Origin: Candidatus Delongbacteria bacterium
GTDB taxonomy: Bacteria; Delongbacteria; UBA4055
Direction of reading: 5' to 3'
NCBI GenBank assembly: GCA_027858795.1
Contig: JAQICF010000116.1
Coordinates: 1-24,454 of the forward strand
Length of the DNA: 24,454 bases
Positions 5,358-15,914 of this stretch are shown in pieces. Each line of letters begins with the position of its first letter. The first letter of the stretch is position 1. Made by a program: the position numbers and the translations under genes. Below the pieces are notes generated by a model. That model was not told the DNA's origin. It did not search any database and was given only the letters and a program-made list of their open reading frames with translations.

Positions 5358-7978
5358 TGAGCAAAGCAAAGACAGATAAATTGACTCCGATGATGAAACA
5401 GTATATGGATATTAAGAATCAGAATCCTAACCATATACTATTTTTCCGATTAGGAGATTTTTATGAAATGTTCTTCGAAGATGCTAAAGTTGCAAGTAAG
5501 GTTCTGGACCTGACTTTAACGACTAGAGGAAAGCATCTTGATACTAAGATCCCTTTAGCAGGATTTCCACATCATCAACTGGATAACTACCTTCCAAGAA
5601 TAGTCAAAGCTGGGTATAAAGTTGCAGTATGTGATCAAACAGAAGATCCGAAATTTGCCGAAGGAATAGTAAAAAGAGATGTCGTAGAAATAATTACAGC
5701 AGGAACAGCTCTTTCCGAAAATATGATCGACAGTTCAAGTAATAACTATTTACTATGTGCCTGGGAAGACGAGAAAGCGAGAAGTTTCGGTTTTGCAGTT
5801 TCAGATATTTCCACTGGAGAATTCTTAGCTTCAAATGTTGCAACACTTCATGAACTTGTAGAGATAATTGAAATATTCGACCCTGCAGAAATATTGATCT
5901 CACAAGATGATAACTCTGTTTTAAAAAATATTAATGAAAAAAAATATATGGTATCAAAGCTTGAAGGTGTAAATTTCATACCTGAATTGAGCGTAGATAT
6001 CTTAAAAGATCGTTATAAATTGAAAACTTTAAGAACTCTGGGTTTTGAAGACACAGATCCTGCTTCTGTTGCTGCAGGTGTGATATTAGCCTACTTGAAA
6101 GAAAATATCAAATCAGGTTTTTCACATCTGAATACCTTAAAGAAATATGACAATGATAAATACTGCAGCATTGATTATCGGACCAGAAAAAACCTTGAAA
6201 TTCTCGAACCGGTAAATTCAGACGGTGACAAAAGTGCAACTCTTTACGCCATAATGAATTTCACAAAAACCTCAATGGGTTCAAGATTATTAAAAAAATG
6301 GTTGATAAATCCTTTGAAAGAAGGTGATAGGATCAATAGTCGTTTGGAGATCACCGAATCACTATTGAATGATAATTCAATGAATAAAGATCTGGGTAAG
6401 CTGCTGAATGATATTGTTGATATTGAAAGACTTTCAGGTAAGATAAGTACTTCAAAGATAACTCCGGCAGAATTGCTGAGATTAAAAGATTCCCTATCAA
6501 AGATTCCCGAAGTAATAGAACTATTAAAACAATTGAATTCAAAATATGTAAATGATGTAATATCTAAATTTGAAGATGGAAAAGATATTATTAACATAAT
6601 TGAAAGTTCTATCAGTGAAGAGTGCTCACTTTCCATGAACGATGGTGGATTTATAAAGAAAGGATATTCAACTAAGCTTGATGATCTATACGATATCATA
6701 AATCATGGTAAGGAAAAGCTTTTAGTTTTACAGCAGGAAGTAAAAAAAGAATTAGGTATTCCAAATGTAAAGGTAGGATACAATAAAGTCTTCGGTTATT
6801 ATTTCGAAGTAACAAAAAAATATGCTGATCAAATACCTGATAATTTTGTCAAAAAGCAAACGCTGGTAAATTCAGATAGATTTATCAACGAAAAATTGAA
6901 AGAATATGAAGAGAAGATCCTTAATGCCGATGAAAAGATATCAAATTTGGAAAGAAAATTATTCGAAGAGATAAAAACAGAATTACTGAATTTTATTTCT
7001 CTGATAAAGAATAATTCACACATAATCGCAAATTTAGATTGCTTATATTCATTTGCTGTTGTTGCTCAAAAATATAATTTTAATCGACCAATTTTCGTAG
7101 ATACTATAAGCATAAATATTAAAAACGGTAGGCATCCTGTAGTCGAAAGAATGATCGAAACTGGAAAAGAATATATTCCTAACGATCTTAATATTTCCGA
7201 AGATGAAAATATACAGATCATCACCGGACCAAATATGTCTGGTAAGTCGACTTACTTAAGACAAACTGCATTGATAGTTCTTCTCGCACAGGCTGGAAGC
7301 TTTGTGCCTGCTGATCAAGCAGAAATAGGCATGGTGGATAAAATATTTACACGGGTAGGAGCTTCAGATAATTTGGCCGGTGGTGAAAGTACGTTCTTAG
7401 TTGAGATGAATGAAACCGCAAATATTCTTAATAATGCAACTCCGCAAAGTCTGATAATCTTTGATGAAGTTGGAAGGGGAACGGCTACTTTTGATGGGTT
7501 AAGTCTAGCATGGTCGATCATTGAATACATTCACAATAATCCAAGATTGTCATCAAGAACATTGTTCGCAACACATTACCATGAACTTACAGAGATAGAC
7601 CGAATTTGTTCAAGAGTGAGGAATTACTCCGTAAGTGTCAAAGAATATAAAGATCAGATAATATTTATGAGGAAGATAATTCCTGGTGGAGCTGATCATA
7701 GTTACGGTATTTATGTTGCTCAATTGGCAGGATTACCTCCAGAAGTAATTACTCGGGCAAGTATCATCTTAAAAAATCTTGAAGAGAATGAACTTACACC
7801 GGATTCTAAACCTAAGCTGGCAAAGGATAAAGAAAAAGTAATAATATTAGAACAACCGAGCCTTTTCAGTTCAGAAAATGATATACTAAGAGAAAAATTA
7901 AAAGAGATCAATATAAATAATTTAACACCGATAGAGGCGTTGAATAGATTGAAAGAAATTAAAGATATGGTGAATTAA
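5357..7978 (+). CDS. mutS: DNA mismatch repair protein MutS
   Basis: An 873-residue protein, close to the normal MutS length of about 850-880. It recognises base mismatches and small loops and recruits MutL. The N-terminal mismatch domain carries the wedge motif F35-Y-E37 within DFYEMF. The connector, lever and clamp domains follow, and then the ATPase with Walker A GPNMSGKST at 624-632, the GGESTFLVEM segment and Walker B IIFDEVGRGTATFDG. LFATHYHEL and the HSYGIYVAQLAGLP segment are also present. Near the C-terminus QPSLF (833-837) matches the beta-clamp binding motif, and a final helix-turn-helix-like dimerisation tail ends the protein. It overlaps kdsD by one base and so relies on that gene's transcript. 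No mutL is in the window. Confidence 0.97.
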   Translation: MSKAKTDKLTPMMKQYMDIKNQNPNHILFFRLGDFYEMFFEDAKVASKVLDLTLTTRGKHLDTKIPLAGFPHHQLDNYLPRIVKAGYKVAVCDQTEDPKFAEGIVKRDVVEIITAGTALSENMIDSSSNNYLLCAWEDEKARSFGFAVSDISTGEFLASNVATLHELVEIIEIFDPAEILISQDDNSVLKNINEKKYMVSKLEGVNFIPELSVDILKDRYKLKTLRTLGFEDTDPASVAAGVILAYLKENIKSGFSHLNTLKKYDNDKYCSIDYRTRKNLEILEPVNSDGDKSATLYAIMNFTKTSMGSRLLKKWLINPLKEGDRINSRLEITESLLNDNSMNKDLGKLLNDIVDIERLSGKISTSKITPAELLRLKDSLSKIPEVIELLKQLNSKYVNDVISKFEDGKDIINIIESSISEECSLSMNDGGFIKKGYSTKLDDLYDIINHGKEKLLVLQQEVKKELGIPNVKVGYNKVFGYYFEVTKKYADQIPDNFVKKQTLVNSDRFINEKLKEYEEKILNADEKISNLERKLFEEIKTELLNFISLIKNNSHIIANLDCLYSFAVVAQKYNFNRPIFVDTISINIKNGRHPVVERMIETGKEYIPNDLNISEDENIQIITGPNMSGKSTYLRQTALIVLLAQAGSFVPADQAEIGMVDKIFTRVGASDNLAGGESTFLVEMNETANILNNATPQSLIIFDEVGRGTATFDGLSLAWSIIEYIHNNPRLSSRTLFATHYHELTEIDRICSRVRNYSVSVKEYKDQIIFMRKIIPGGADHSYGIYVAQLAGLPPEVITRASIILKNLEENELTPDSKPKLAKDKEKVIILEQPSLFSSENDILREKLKEININNLTPIEALNRLKEIKDMVN

Positions 7979-7991
7979 AAAATTGATTGTC

Positions 7992-8020
7992 GTAGGGAAC
8001 GGTTTCAAACCGTTCCCTAC
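7992..8020 (+). repeat. GTAGGG-type perfect palindrome between mutS and pyrG (element 3)
   Basis: A 14-bp arm, GTAGGGAACGGTTT (7992-8005), pairs perfectly with AAACCGTTCCCTAC (8007-8020) around one base. Starting 13 bases after the mutS stop, it could act as a terminator, though no long T run follows. Confidence 0.75.
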
Positions 8021-8048
8021 AATAACGAATAAATAAATAATATTTTAA

Positions 8049-9683
<1,635 letters not shown>

Positions 9684-9687
9684 TTTG

Positions 9688-11052
9688 ATGATAAGTAAAG
9701 ATATACAGTCTTCTATTAAAACAAAGGTAATAGAAGATATACGGTCTTCTCTGAAAATAAATGTAATAGAAGATATACAGTCTTCTCTGAAAACAAATGT
9801 AATAGAAGATATACAGTACCTCTATGACAGAGGTATGTTTGCCATGAAGCTAGGTTTAGAGAACATCGAAAATCTTCTCAAGCATGGCAATATTGACATA
9901 GAAAAACTGAAAGCAATTCACATTGCAGGTACAAATGGAAAAGGATCAACCTCGAACATGATTTCACAGATATTTACTGCAAATGGTTATAAAACCGGAT
10001 TGTTCACTTCCCCTCATTTGGTTTCATTCAATGAGAGAATAAGGATAGATGGGGAGATGATCAGTGATGGAGAACTTTCAAGTTTGATAAATGAGCTTAA
10101 AGGGGGTATTGAAAAATATAATTGTACCTTCTTTGAAGCTTCTACAGCTATGGCATTTAAGTATTTTATTGAAAAGAAAGTGGATGTTGCGATCATAGAA
10201 GTTGGGCTTGGAGGAAGACTGGACTCAACAAATATTATTACTCCGATCCTTTCGGTAATAACAGGAATAGATATAGATCACACTGCTCATTTAGGAAATT
10301 CCATAGTTGAAATAGCCAGAGAGAAAGCTGGAATAATCAAAGAGGAGATACCTGTCGTTTTTAATGTTGATAAATTATCAGCAGAAAAAGTTATTACCTC
10401 AACAGCGAAGAGAAAGAAAGCACCATTACATAAGGTTGATAAAAAAGGATGTAATTTCAAAGGTGACAAAGTTGAATTTACTCTTAACAATGAATTTGTA
10501 AGTTCTAATTTCAACCTGCAGGGAAATTATCAAAAAACGAATTTTCGAACAGCATTAAAGTCCTTACAAATCGTAAATGTAAGTTTTCCGGTAAAGAAAA
10601 TAGAAACGGTAAATGCGATTGAAAATTTTGTAATAAAAGGTCGAATGGAAACAGTATCGACAGAACCTTTTATACTGATAGATGCAGCTCATAACATTCA
10701 GGGATTAAATGAGTTGAAGAAATATATAGATCAAATCAAAGTTGATAGAATTCATTTAGTAACAGGTACAGTAAAAGATAAGGATCATGTGGGAACGATA
10801 AAGAAAATCTTATCTTTCAAAGCAATAAAGTATTTCGTAGGATCTAATAATTCCAGGATACTACCGATAGAAAAAATTAAAACTGAATGTAATAAATTTA
10901 ATATAGATGAAAATGTCAGCTACTATGAAAATGTAGTTGAAGGTTACAAAGCAGCTCTTAAAAATTATCAGGTGGGAGATTTGATTATTATTACAGGATC
11001 ACATTTCATATTGGGTGATTTTTTAGAAAACTTTGAAAGCAGTGAAAAGTGA
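9688..11052 (+). CDS. folC: Bifunctional folylpolyglutamate/dihydrofolate synthase with repeat-built N-terminal extension
   Basis: A 454-residue Mur-ligase-like enzyme that adds glutamate to dihydropteroate and to folates. P-loop GTNGKGST lies at 81-88. TSPHLVSFNERIR, the EVGLGGRLDSTNI block, the GIDIDHTAHLG segment and the C-terminal IDAAHNIQGL segment are all family hallmarks. Family members normally begin close to the YLYDRGMFAMKLGLENI segment. Here about 40 residues precede it, built from three 12-residue units (DI-Q/R-SS and so on) encoded by a 36-bp tandem repeat. ATG 9688 is the first start after pyrG, with AAGAAG 7 bases upstream. No good internal start lies between the repeats and the core. 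A TTG at 9685 is less likely as the start. The extension may be an unstructured tail. Confidence 0.9.
   Translation: MISKDIQSSIKTKVIEDIRSSLKINVIEDIQSSLKTNVIEDIQYLYDRGMFAMKLGLENIENLLKHGNIDIEKLKAIHIAGTNGKGSTSNMISQIFTANGYKTGLFTSPHLVSFNERIRIDGEMISDGELSSLINELKGGIEKYNCTFFEASTAMAFKYFIEKKVDVAIIEVGLGGRLDSTNIITPILSVITGIDIDHTAHLGNSIVEIAREKAGIIKEEIPVVFNVDKLSAEKVITSTAKRKKAPLHKVDKKGCNFKGDKVEFTLNNEFVSSNFNLQGNYQKTNFRTALKSLQIVNVSFPVKKIETVNAIENFVIKGRMETVSTEPFILIDAAHNIQGLNELKKYIDQIKVDRIHLVTGTVKDKDHVGTIKKILSFKAIKYFVGSNNSRILPIEKIKTECNKFNIDENVSYYENVVEGYKAALKNYQVGDLIIITGSHFILGDFLENFESSEK
9700..9816 (+). repeat. 36-bp tandem repeat in the 5' end of folC
   Basis: Copies lie at 9700-9735, 9736-9771 and 9772-9807, with the start of a fourth (GATATACAGTA) at 9808 that merges into the normal folC sequence. 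Copies differ at a few bases each. The period is a multiple of three, so the frame is kept. Confidence 0.9.
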
Positions 11053-11068
11053 TAAGTGAAAAGTGATA
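11041..11068 (+). repeat. 14-bp direct repeat over the folC stop codon
   Basis: AGTGAAAAGTGATA occurs twice without mismatch (11041-11054 and 11055-11068). The first copy contains the folC stop codon TGA (11050-11052). Confidence 0.75.
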
Positions 11069-11074
11069 AGTTCG

Positions 11075-11105
11075 TAAAGACGACGATTTATCGCGTCTCT
11101 CAGTA
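11075..11105 (+). terminator. Hairpin after folC (element 4)
   Basis: AGACG (11078-11082) pairs with CGTCT (11094-11098), and CGAT (11084-11087) with ATCG (11090-11093), leaving one bulged A. GTA and TAC flank it at 11075 and 11103. A member of the palindrome family, 25 bases after the folC stop. It could also stop transcription before rho. Confidence 0.45.
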
Positions 11106-11142
11106 CAAAAAAATAAAAATAATATAAAAAAAGGGAAACATT

Positions 11143-12441
11143 ATGGAAGACAATACAAAACAAGACTTGAAAACCCTAAAAGGGAAGACTGTTAGAGAGT
11201 TAACAGAGATTGCAATTAAGATAGGTATAGAGGATTATGCTACTATGCTGAAGCAGGAATTGATATTCAAAATTCTAGAAGGAAATACAGAAGAATCAGC
11301 TACATTGGAAGGTGACGGACTTTTAGAAGTTGTAAATCTGGATAAAGATAACAAGTACGGATTCCTAAGATCTCCTAACACAAATTTCCAGCAGGGAAAG
11401 AATGATATCTATGTTTCTCCAGCTCAAATCAAAAAATTTGGACTGAGAACAGGTCATTACATTTCCGGTCAGATAAGATCTCCAAAGGATGGGGAAAAGT
11501 ATTTTGCATTGTTGAAGATCGATTCAGTAAATGATGCTCCGCCTGAATCAATTAAACAAAGACTGATGTTTGAAAACCTAACTCCTTTACACCCAGATGA
11601 AAAATTTATTCTTGAGAACAAGAAATTCAAACAAGATAATGAAACTTTGAGAATATTAGATCTATTCTGTCCTATTGGAAAAGGTCAGAGAGCTTTAATT
11701 GTATCTCCACCGAAAGCTGGTAAAACAACTATCCTTAGACATGTAGCCAACGCTATTGCTGAGAGTAATCCAAATGCTAAAGTTATTATGCTTTTAATTG
11801 ATGAGAGACCTGAAGAAGTTACCGAGATGCAAAGAACTATTAATGGTGAAGTTGTAAGTTCGACATTTGATGAAAAACCTGAAAAGCATATTAGTGTAGC
11901 AAGAATGGTGCTTGAAAAAGCAAAGAGAGATGTGGAATATGGTAAAGATGTAGTAATACTTTTAGATAGTATAACAAGACTTGCCAGAGCTTATAATGCT
12001 GTTGCGCCTCACAGTGGTAGAATTTTATCAGGTGGTGTTGATGCCAATGCACTATACGAACCAAAAAGATTTTATGGAGCTGCAAGGAATCTTGAAGATG
12101 GTGGTAGTTTAACTATCATAGCTACTGCATTGATCGATACAGGTAGTAGAATGGATGAGGTTATCTTTGAGGAATTCAAAGGTACTGGTAACCTTGAACT
12201 TACACTTGAAAGAAGGCTTGCCGAGATGAGATTGTATCCTGCTATTGATATCAACAAATCAGGTACTAGAAAAGAAGAATTGCTGATGGATAAATCAACA
12301 TTGAATAAAGTTTGGATCCTAAGAAAGATCTTAGCACCGATGTCGAACTCAGAAGCTCTTAAGTTTGTTAAAGAGAAGATGAATCACACTGACAGTAATG
12401 ATGAACTATTCAAGGAAATGACCGGTGGGTCGATGAATTAA
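11143..12441 (+). CDS. rho: Transcription termination factor Rho
   Basis: A 432-residue protein, slightly longer than the 419 of E. coli Rho. It is a hexameric RNA-dependent ATPase that ends transcription. The N-terminal helical domain (about 8-50) is followed by a cold-shock-like RNA-binding domain with KYGFLRSP and [17 protein letters not shown]. The RecA-like ATPase carries Walker [10 protein letters not shown] (188-196), [15 protein letters not shown] and [13 protein letters not shown], and then the C-terminal [20 protein letters not shown] block with Q-loop and R-loop neighbourhoods. AAGGGA lies 6 bases before ATG 11143. It stands between two palindromes and is probably a single-gene unit. 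Confidence 0.97.
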   Translation: MEDNTKQDLKTLKGKTVRELTEIAIKIGIEDYATMLKQELIFKILEGNTEESATLEGDGLLEVVNLDKDNKYGFLRSPNTNFQQGKNDIYVSPAQIKKFGLRTGHYISGQIRSPKDGEKYFALLKIDSVNDAPPESIKQRLMFENLTPLHPDEKFILENKKFKQDNETLRILDLFCPIGKGQRALIVSPPKAGKTTILRHVANAIAESNPNAKVIMLLIDERPEEVTEMQRTINGEVVSSTFDEKPEKHISVARMVLEKAKRDVEYGKDVVILLDSITRLARAYNAVAPHSGRILSGGVDANALYEPKRFYGAARNLEDGGSLTIIATALIDTGSRMDEVIFEEFKGTGNLELTLERRLAEMRLYPAIDINKSGTRKEELLMDKSTLNKVWILRKILAPMSNSEALKFVKEKMNHTDSNDELFKEMTGGSMN

Positions 12442-12444
12442 TCA

Positions 12445-12467
12445 AGTTAGAAGTTAGAAGTTAGAAG
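12445..12467 (+). repeat. 7-bp tandem repeat after rho
   Basis: AGTTAGA is repeated three times from 12445 and continues as AG directly into the TAGGGG palindrome. The layout of stop codon, short word repeat, then palindrome is the same as after folC. Confidence 0.75.
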
Positions 12468-12490
12468 TAGGGGCGTAATTTATTACGCCC
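12468..12490 (+). terminator. GTAGGG-type palindrome after rho (element 5)
   Basis: GGGCGTAAT (12471-12479) pairs perfectly with ATTACGCCC (12482-12490) around two bases, 29 bases after the rho stop codon. No T run follows, so its role as a terminator is uncertain. Confidence 0.55.
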
Positions 12491-12527
12491 AGAAACGATG
12501 ATATATCAAATATAACTGTGAGTTAAA

Positions 12528-14933
12528 ATGAAGAAATATATACCTTATTTACTTTTCCTTTTGGTGACTATAATACTGTTCCATGAATTTCTATTTACAT
12601 CAAATGGGGTGCTTTTCAGTTCTGATCAGCTTGAAAGTGGTATCTTTTTCAGAAAACTTTATGCTGATTTTTTTACTCAGTACTGGGAATTTCCTCTTTG
12701 GGACAGATTTATCTCAGGTGGTATTCCTTTTATAGATGCAACTCATGGTGATACTTTTTATCCTGCAGCATTTATGAAGTTCTTTATTCCATTATACAAA
12801 GCATTAGGGTTAAAGCTTGTACTTCATGTTTTCTTGTCCGGTATATTTATGTTCATAGCATTAAAAACTTATGGCTTGAAAAAATATTCAGCGATCTTTG
12901 GATCTATAGCCTATATGACAGCTCCTATGATAGTTACTCTAGTCTATCCTGGGCACGATGCTAAAATGTATGTTGCTGCACTTCTTCCTTTAGCATTTAA
13001 CTTTCTTCATAAAGGCCTTCGTGATAATAAGATCAAGGATATGTTATTATTTGGATCTGTAGTTGGATTTATGATCCTTTCATCTCATGTTCAGACTACA
13101 TATTTCTCTCTCTGGTTTTTATTTTTCTATGCAGTATATAAACTGATCTCAGAGTATGTTGAAAATAAAGATATTAAACCGGTTTCAAAGAAGTTCTCCC
13201 TATTCTGGTTGGGGATCGTATTAGCTTTGTTCATTGGAGCAGTACAATTGATTCCGCCTTATATTTATTCAAAGCAGTTTTCTATCAGAGGTACTGAAGC
13301 GAAGACAACGTTTGAACATGCTTGTTCATGGGGAATGCATCCTGAGGAAGCTTTTTCTGTGATCGTACCTGAGTTTTGCGGGGACAATAGATTATCTCAT
13401 GTTCAAGACAGAGATGAATATGAAAAAGTTTTAAAGGATGGAGGTTATTCATCTTTAAAAGAATTTCAGGAAGTTTCATCAGGTAACTATAAAGGATCTT
13501 ACTGGGGTAGAAATGCGTTCAAGCTTAACAGTGAGTATTCCGGTGTCATAATCCTGTTCTTAAGTATCTTAGCGATCTTTATTTACAGAGGTAAATTCCG
13601 TAAAGATGTTATCTTTTTTATGAGTTTCGGTTTATTTACATTGTTGTATGCACTGGTGGATCATACTCCATTATTTTGGCTTGCATATAAAATAATACCG
13701 GGTGTGAATCTTTTCAGGGGACAGGGAATGATACTTTTCATTCTGTCTTTTGTATTAGCATTTGTTAGTTCTATTTTGGTCGATCAGATTTCTGATAGAA
13801 ACGATGAAGTTTCTCCAAAAACATCAAAGAAATTACTATATATAATCCCATCAATATTTATCATAGGATTAATATTTTCTTTCTCATTGTCCGGAGTGAT
13901 GTCAATATACAAAAGTATATTCTCACCTATAAAAATGCCTGACGAGAACTATCTGAGCATAATTAGACAGGGAATAATTTTCTCAAGTCTATTAATATCA
14001 TTATCAGGTTTGTCTATCTATCTATTCTTGAAAAAAAATATAAATCTCATAACATTTATAACGATTATCACTGCCCTTGTTTTTATTGATTCTTACAGAA
14101 TAAACAGAAAGTTTATCAAAACAGTTGATAAAGCAGGTTTAGGTATAAAATTCGAAGATATTTCTCTAACTAAGCAACTCAGAGAGCTTGAATCGAAAGA
14201 AGGTTATTTTAGAGTATTCAACCTGAATATGTTCGGGGATAATCAACTACCTATCCATGGTGTTACAACTGTTAAAGGTTTCCATGATAATGAACTTAAG
14301 TGGTATAGAAAGTTCAGAGGTATCAATGAGCAGGGTGTAAATAATGATACGAATTTGACTGAAGATCTTAATAATTTCCAGGATAACAATTTTCTCTCAC
14401 TTGCCGGTGCAAGATTTCTTCTGTATAAAGACAAAGAAGGCAAAACAGATATTATTCCTAATCCGACATATCAACCAAGGGCTTTTGTTGTTTCAGGATA
14501 TGAGATCATTGAGGATGAGGATAAGATTGTTCAAAGGTTGAAAGGTGATATTGATGTTTCAAAGACAGTGATCCTTGAAAAAGAACCTTCTCTAACGTTC
14601 GTTGATAGTATCGTAGCAGGAGAGGTTACCAATTATAAGTATGATGGTAATGAAGTTTATATTGAAGTTGATATGCAGAATAACGGTCTCGTTGTTATGA
14701 CTGATAATTATTTCCCTTACTGGCATGCTTATGACGAATCAGGTAAAGAGATTGAGATACTAAAAGCTGATCTAACATTCAGAGCAATTGAACTACCAAA
14801 AGGTAAGCATAGGATCACATTCAAGTATATTTCAAAACCTTATCTGATCGGTAAGACAATGAGTATTGTCGGAGTTTTAGTAGTGATCGTACTGATAGTT
14901 CTGGGATTTAGGAAAAGGAAAAAAGAGTTATAA
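12528..14933 (+). CDS. YfhO-like large polytopic membrane protein
   Basis: An 801-residue integral membrane protein. A first membrane segment (about 6-23) is followed by an extracytoplasmic loop with SSDQLESGIFFRKL and FPLWDRFISGGIP. About a dozen further hydrophobic segments run to residue 535. A soluble strand-rich domain covers about 540-770, and a last membrane helix (about 775-795) ends in RKRKKEL. The pattern of D-Q and P-x-W-D-x-x-I-x-G-G-x-P in the first loop resembles the YfhO/DUF6044-type family of GT-C-fold glycosyltransferases that decorate cell-envelope polymers. By analogy the acidic first loop would bind the lipid-linked donor. The substrate cannot be told from sequence. No strong ribosome site is visible. 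The start is chosen because the signal-like helix begins there. The fic gene follows after 6 bases. Confidence 0.75.
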   Translation: MKKYIPYLLFLLVTIILFHEFLFTSNGVLFSSDQLESGIFFRKLYADFFTQYWEFPLWDRFISGGIPFIDATHGDTFYPAAFMKFFIPLYKALGLKLVLHVFLSGIFMFIALKTYGLKKYSAIFGSIAYMTAPMIVTLVYPGHDAKMYVAALLPLAFNFLHKGLRDNKIKDMLLFGSVVGFMILSSHVQTTYFSLWFLFFYAVYKLISEYVENKDIKPVSKKFSLFWLGIVLALFIGAVQLIPPYIYSKQFSIRGTEAKTTFEHACSWGMHPEEAFSVIVPEFCGDNRLSHVQDRDEYEKVLKDGGYSSLKEFQEVSSGNYKGSYWGRNAFKLNSEYSGVIILFLSILAIFIYRGKFRKDVIFFMSFGLFTLLYALVDHTPLFWLAYKIIPGVNLFRGQGMILFILSFVLAFVSSILVDQISDRNDEVSPKTSKKLLYIIPSIFIIGLIFSFSLSGVMSIYKSIFSPIKMPDENYLSIIRQGIIFSSLLISLSGLSIYLFLKKNINLITFITIITALVFIDSYRINRKFIKTVDKAGLGIKFEDISLTKQLRELESKEGYFRVFNLNMFGDNQLPIHGVTTVKGFHDNELKWYRKFRGINEQGVNNDTNLTEDLNNFQDNNFLSLAGARFLLYKDKEGKTDIIPNPTYQPRAFVVSGYEIIEDEDKIVQRLKGDIDVSKTVILEKEPSLTFVDSIVAGEVTNYKYDGNEVYIEVDMQNNGLVVMTDNYFPYWHAYDESGKEIEILKADLTFRAIELPKGKHRITFKYISKPYLIGKTMSIVGVLVVIVLIVLGFRKRKKEL

Positions 14934-14939
14934 TGATTT

Positions 14940-15914
14940 ATGAATTATAAACCACCTTTTAATATTACTGCAAAGACAATTAATCTCATAAGTTCTATCA
15001 GTGAACTTATGGCATCTATTCAATTATCAAATTTAAATAGTTCTCCTCAACTAAGAAGGCTTAATCGAATAAAGACCATCACTGGAACCTTGGCTATTGA
15101 AGGTAATACTTTGAGTCTGGAACAGGTCACAGCTATTGTTGACGGTAAGCATGTTTTAGGTTCTCACAAAGAAATCGCTGAAGTTGTGGGTGCGATAAAA
15201 GCTTATGAGAAAATGCCTGACTATGATTTTTTAAGTTTAAATGATCTGCTTGTAGCTCATGAGCTTATGATGGGTGATGTACTTAAAAATGCAGGAAAAT
15301 TCAGAACCGGATCAGTTGGCATTCAAAAAGGGGAAGATGTAGTACATATTGCTCCACCTGCTGATAGAGTTCATATTTTGATCCGTGACCTATTAAAATG
15401 GGTAAATGAAACTGATCTGCATCCTTTGATAGTAAGTTCAGTTTTTCATTATGAGTTTGAGTTCATTCATCCTTTTATTGATGGTAATGGAAGAATGGGT
15501 AGACTTTGGCAGACTTTGATATTAGGGAAATGGAATGAAGCATTTTATTCTCTACCTCTGGAAAGTATTATTAAGGAAAAACAGGAAGACTACTATAAAG
15601 CTTTTAATGAAGCTGATAAGACAACAGAAAGTACAGTATTTATTGAATTTATGCTTACAGCGATAGAAAATGTTCTAAGAATGTCACTTCTGACCGACCA
15701 AGTAACCGACCAAGTAACCGACCAAGTAAAAAAGTTATTGTCAGTTATGAAAAATAGTTGGATGACAAGAGTTGAAATTATGAAAAAACTTAGTTTATCT
15801 CATATTCCTACTTTTAGGAAAAATTATTTTAATCCTGCGATCAAAGCCGGATTTATTATTATGAAATATCCTGAATCTCCAAAAAGTCCAAAACAGATGT
15901 ATAGGAAATTATAA
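14940..15914 (+). CDS. Fic family protein (class II, N-terminal inhibitory helix) with C-terminal winged-helix tail
   Basis: A 324-residue protein. The Fic core has HPFIDGNGRMGR, with catalytic H177 and the nucleotide-binding GNGR, so AMP transfer to a Ser, Thr or Tyr of a target protein is expected. The N-terminal segment T50-L-A-I-E54-G55 fits the (S/T)xxxE(G/N) inhibitory motif, placing it in class II, where this helix blocks the active site. A C-terminal region (about 262-324) looks like a winged helix and is preceded by three TDQV units encoded by a 12-bp tandem repeat. It starts 6 bases after the YfhO-like gene and overlaps the convergent amidase gene by 6 bases. No antitoxin gene is needed for this class and none is seen. 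The target is unknown. Confidence 0.9.
   Translation: MNYKPPFNITAKTINLISSISELMASIQLSNLNSSPQLRRLNRIKTITGTLAIEGNTLSLEQVTAIVDGKHVLGSHKEIAEVVGAIKAYEKMPDYDFLSLNDLLVAHELMMGDVLKNAGKFRTGSVGIQKGEDVVHIAPPADRVHILIRDLLKWVNETDLHPLIVSSVFHYEFEFIHPFIDGNGRMGRLWQTLILGKWNEAFYSLPLESIIKEKQEDYYKAFNEADKTTESTVFIEFMLTAIENVLRMSLLTDQVTDQVTDQVKKLLSVMKNSWMTRVEIMKKLSLSHIPTFRKNYFNPAIKAGFIIMKYPESPKSPKQMYRKL
15693..15728 (+). repeat. 12-bp tandem repeat in fic (TDQV units)
   Basis: ACCGACCAAGTA occurs three times without mismatch (15693, 15705, 15717), in frame, between the Fic core and the C-terminal winged-helix tail. Confidence 0.9.

Noticed and set aside
9700..9816. Repeat array in folC as a CRISPR-like array
   Set aside because: Units are directly adjacent with no spacers, keep the reading frame, and derive from the gene's own sequence.
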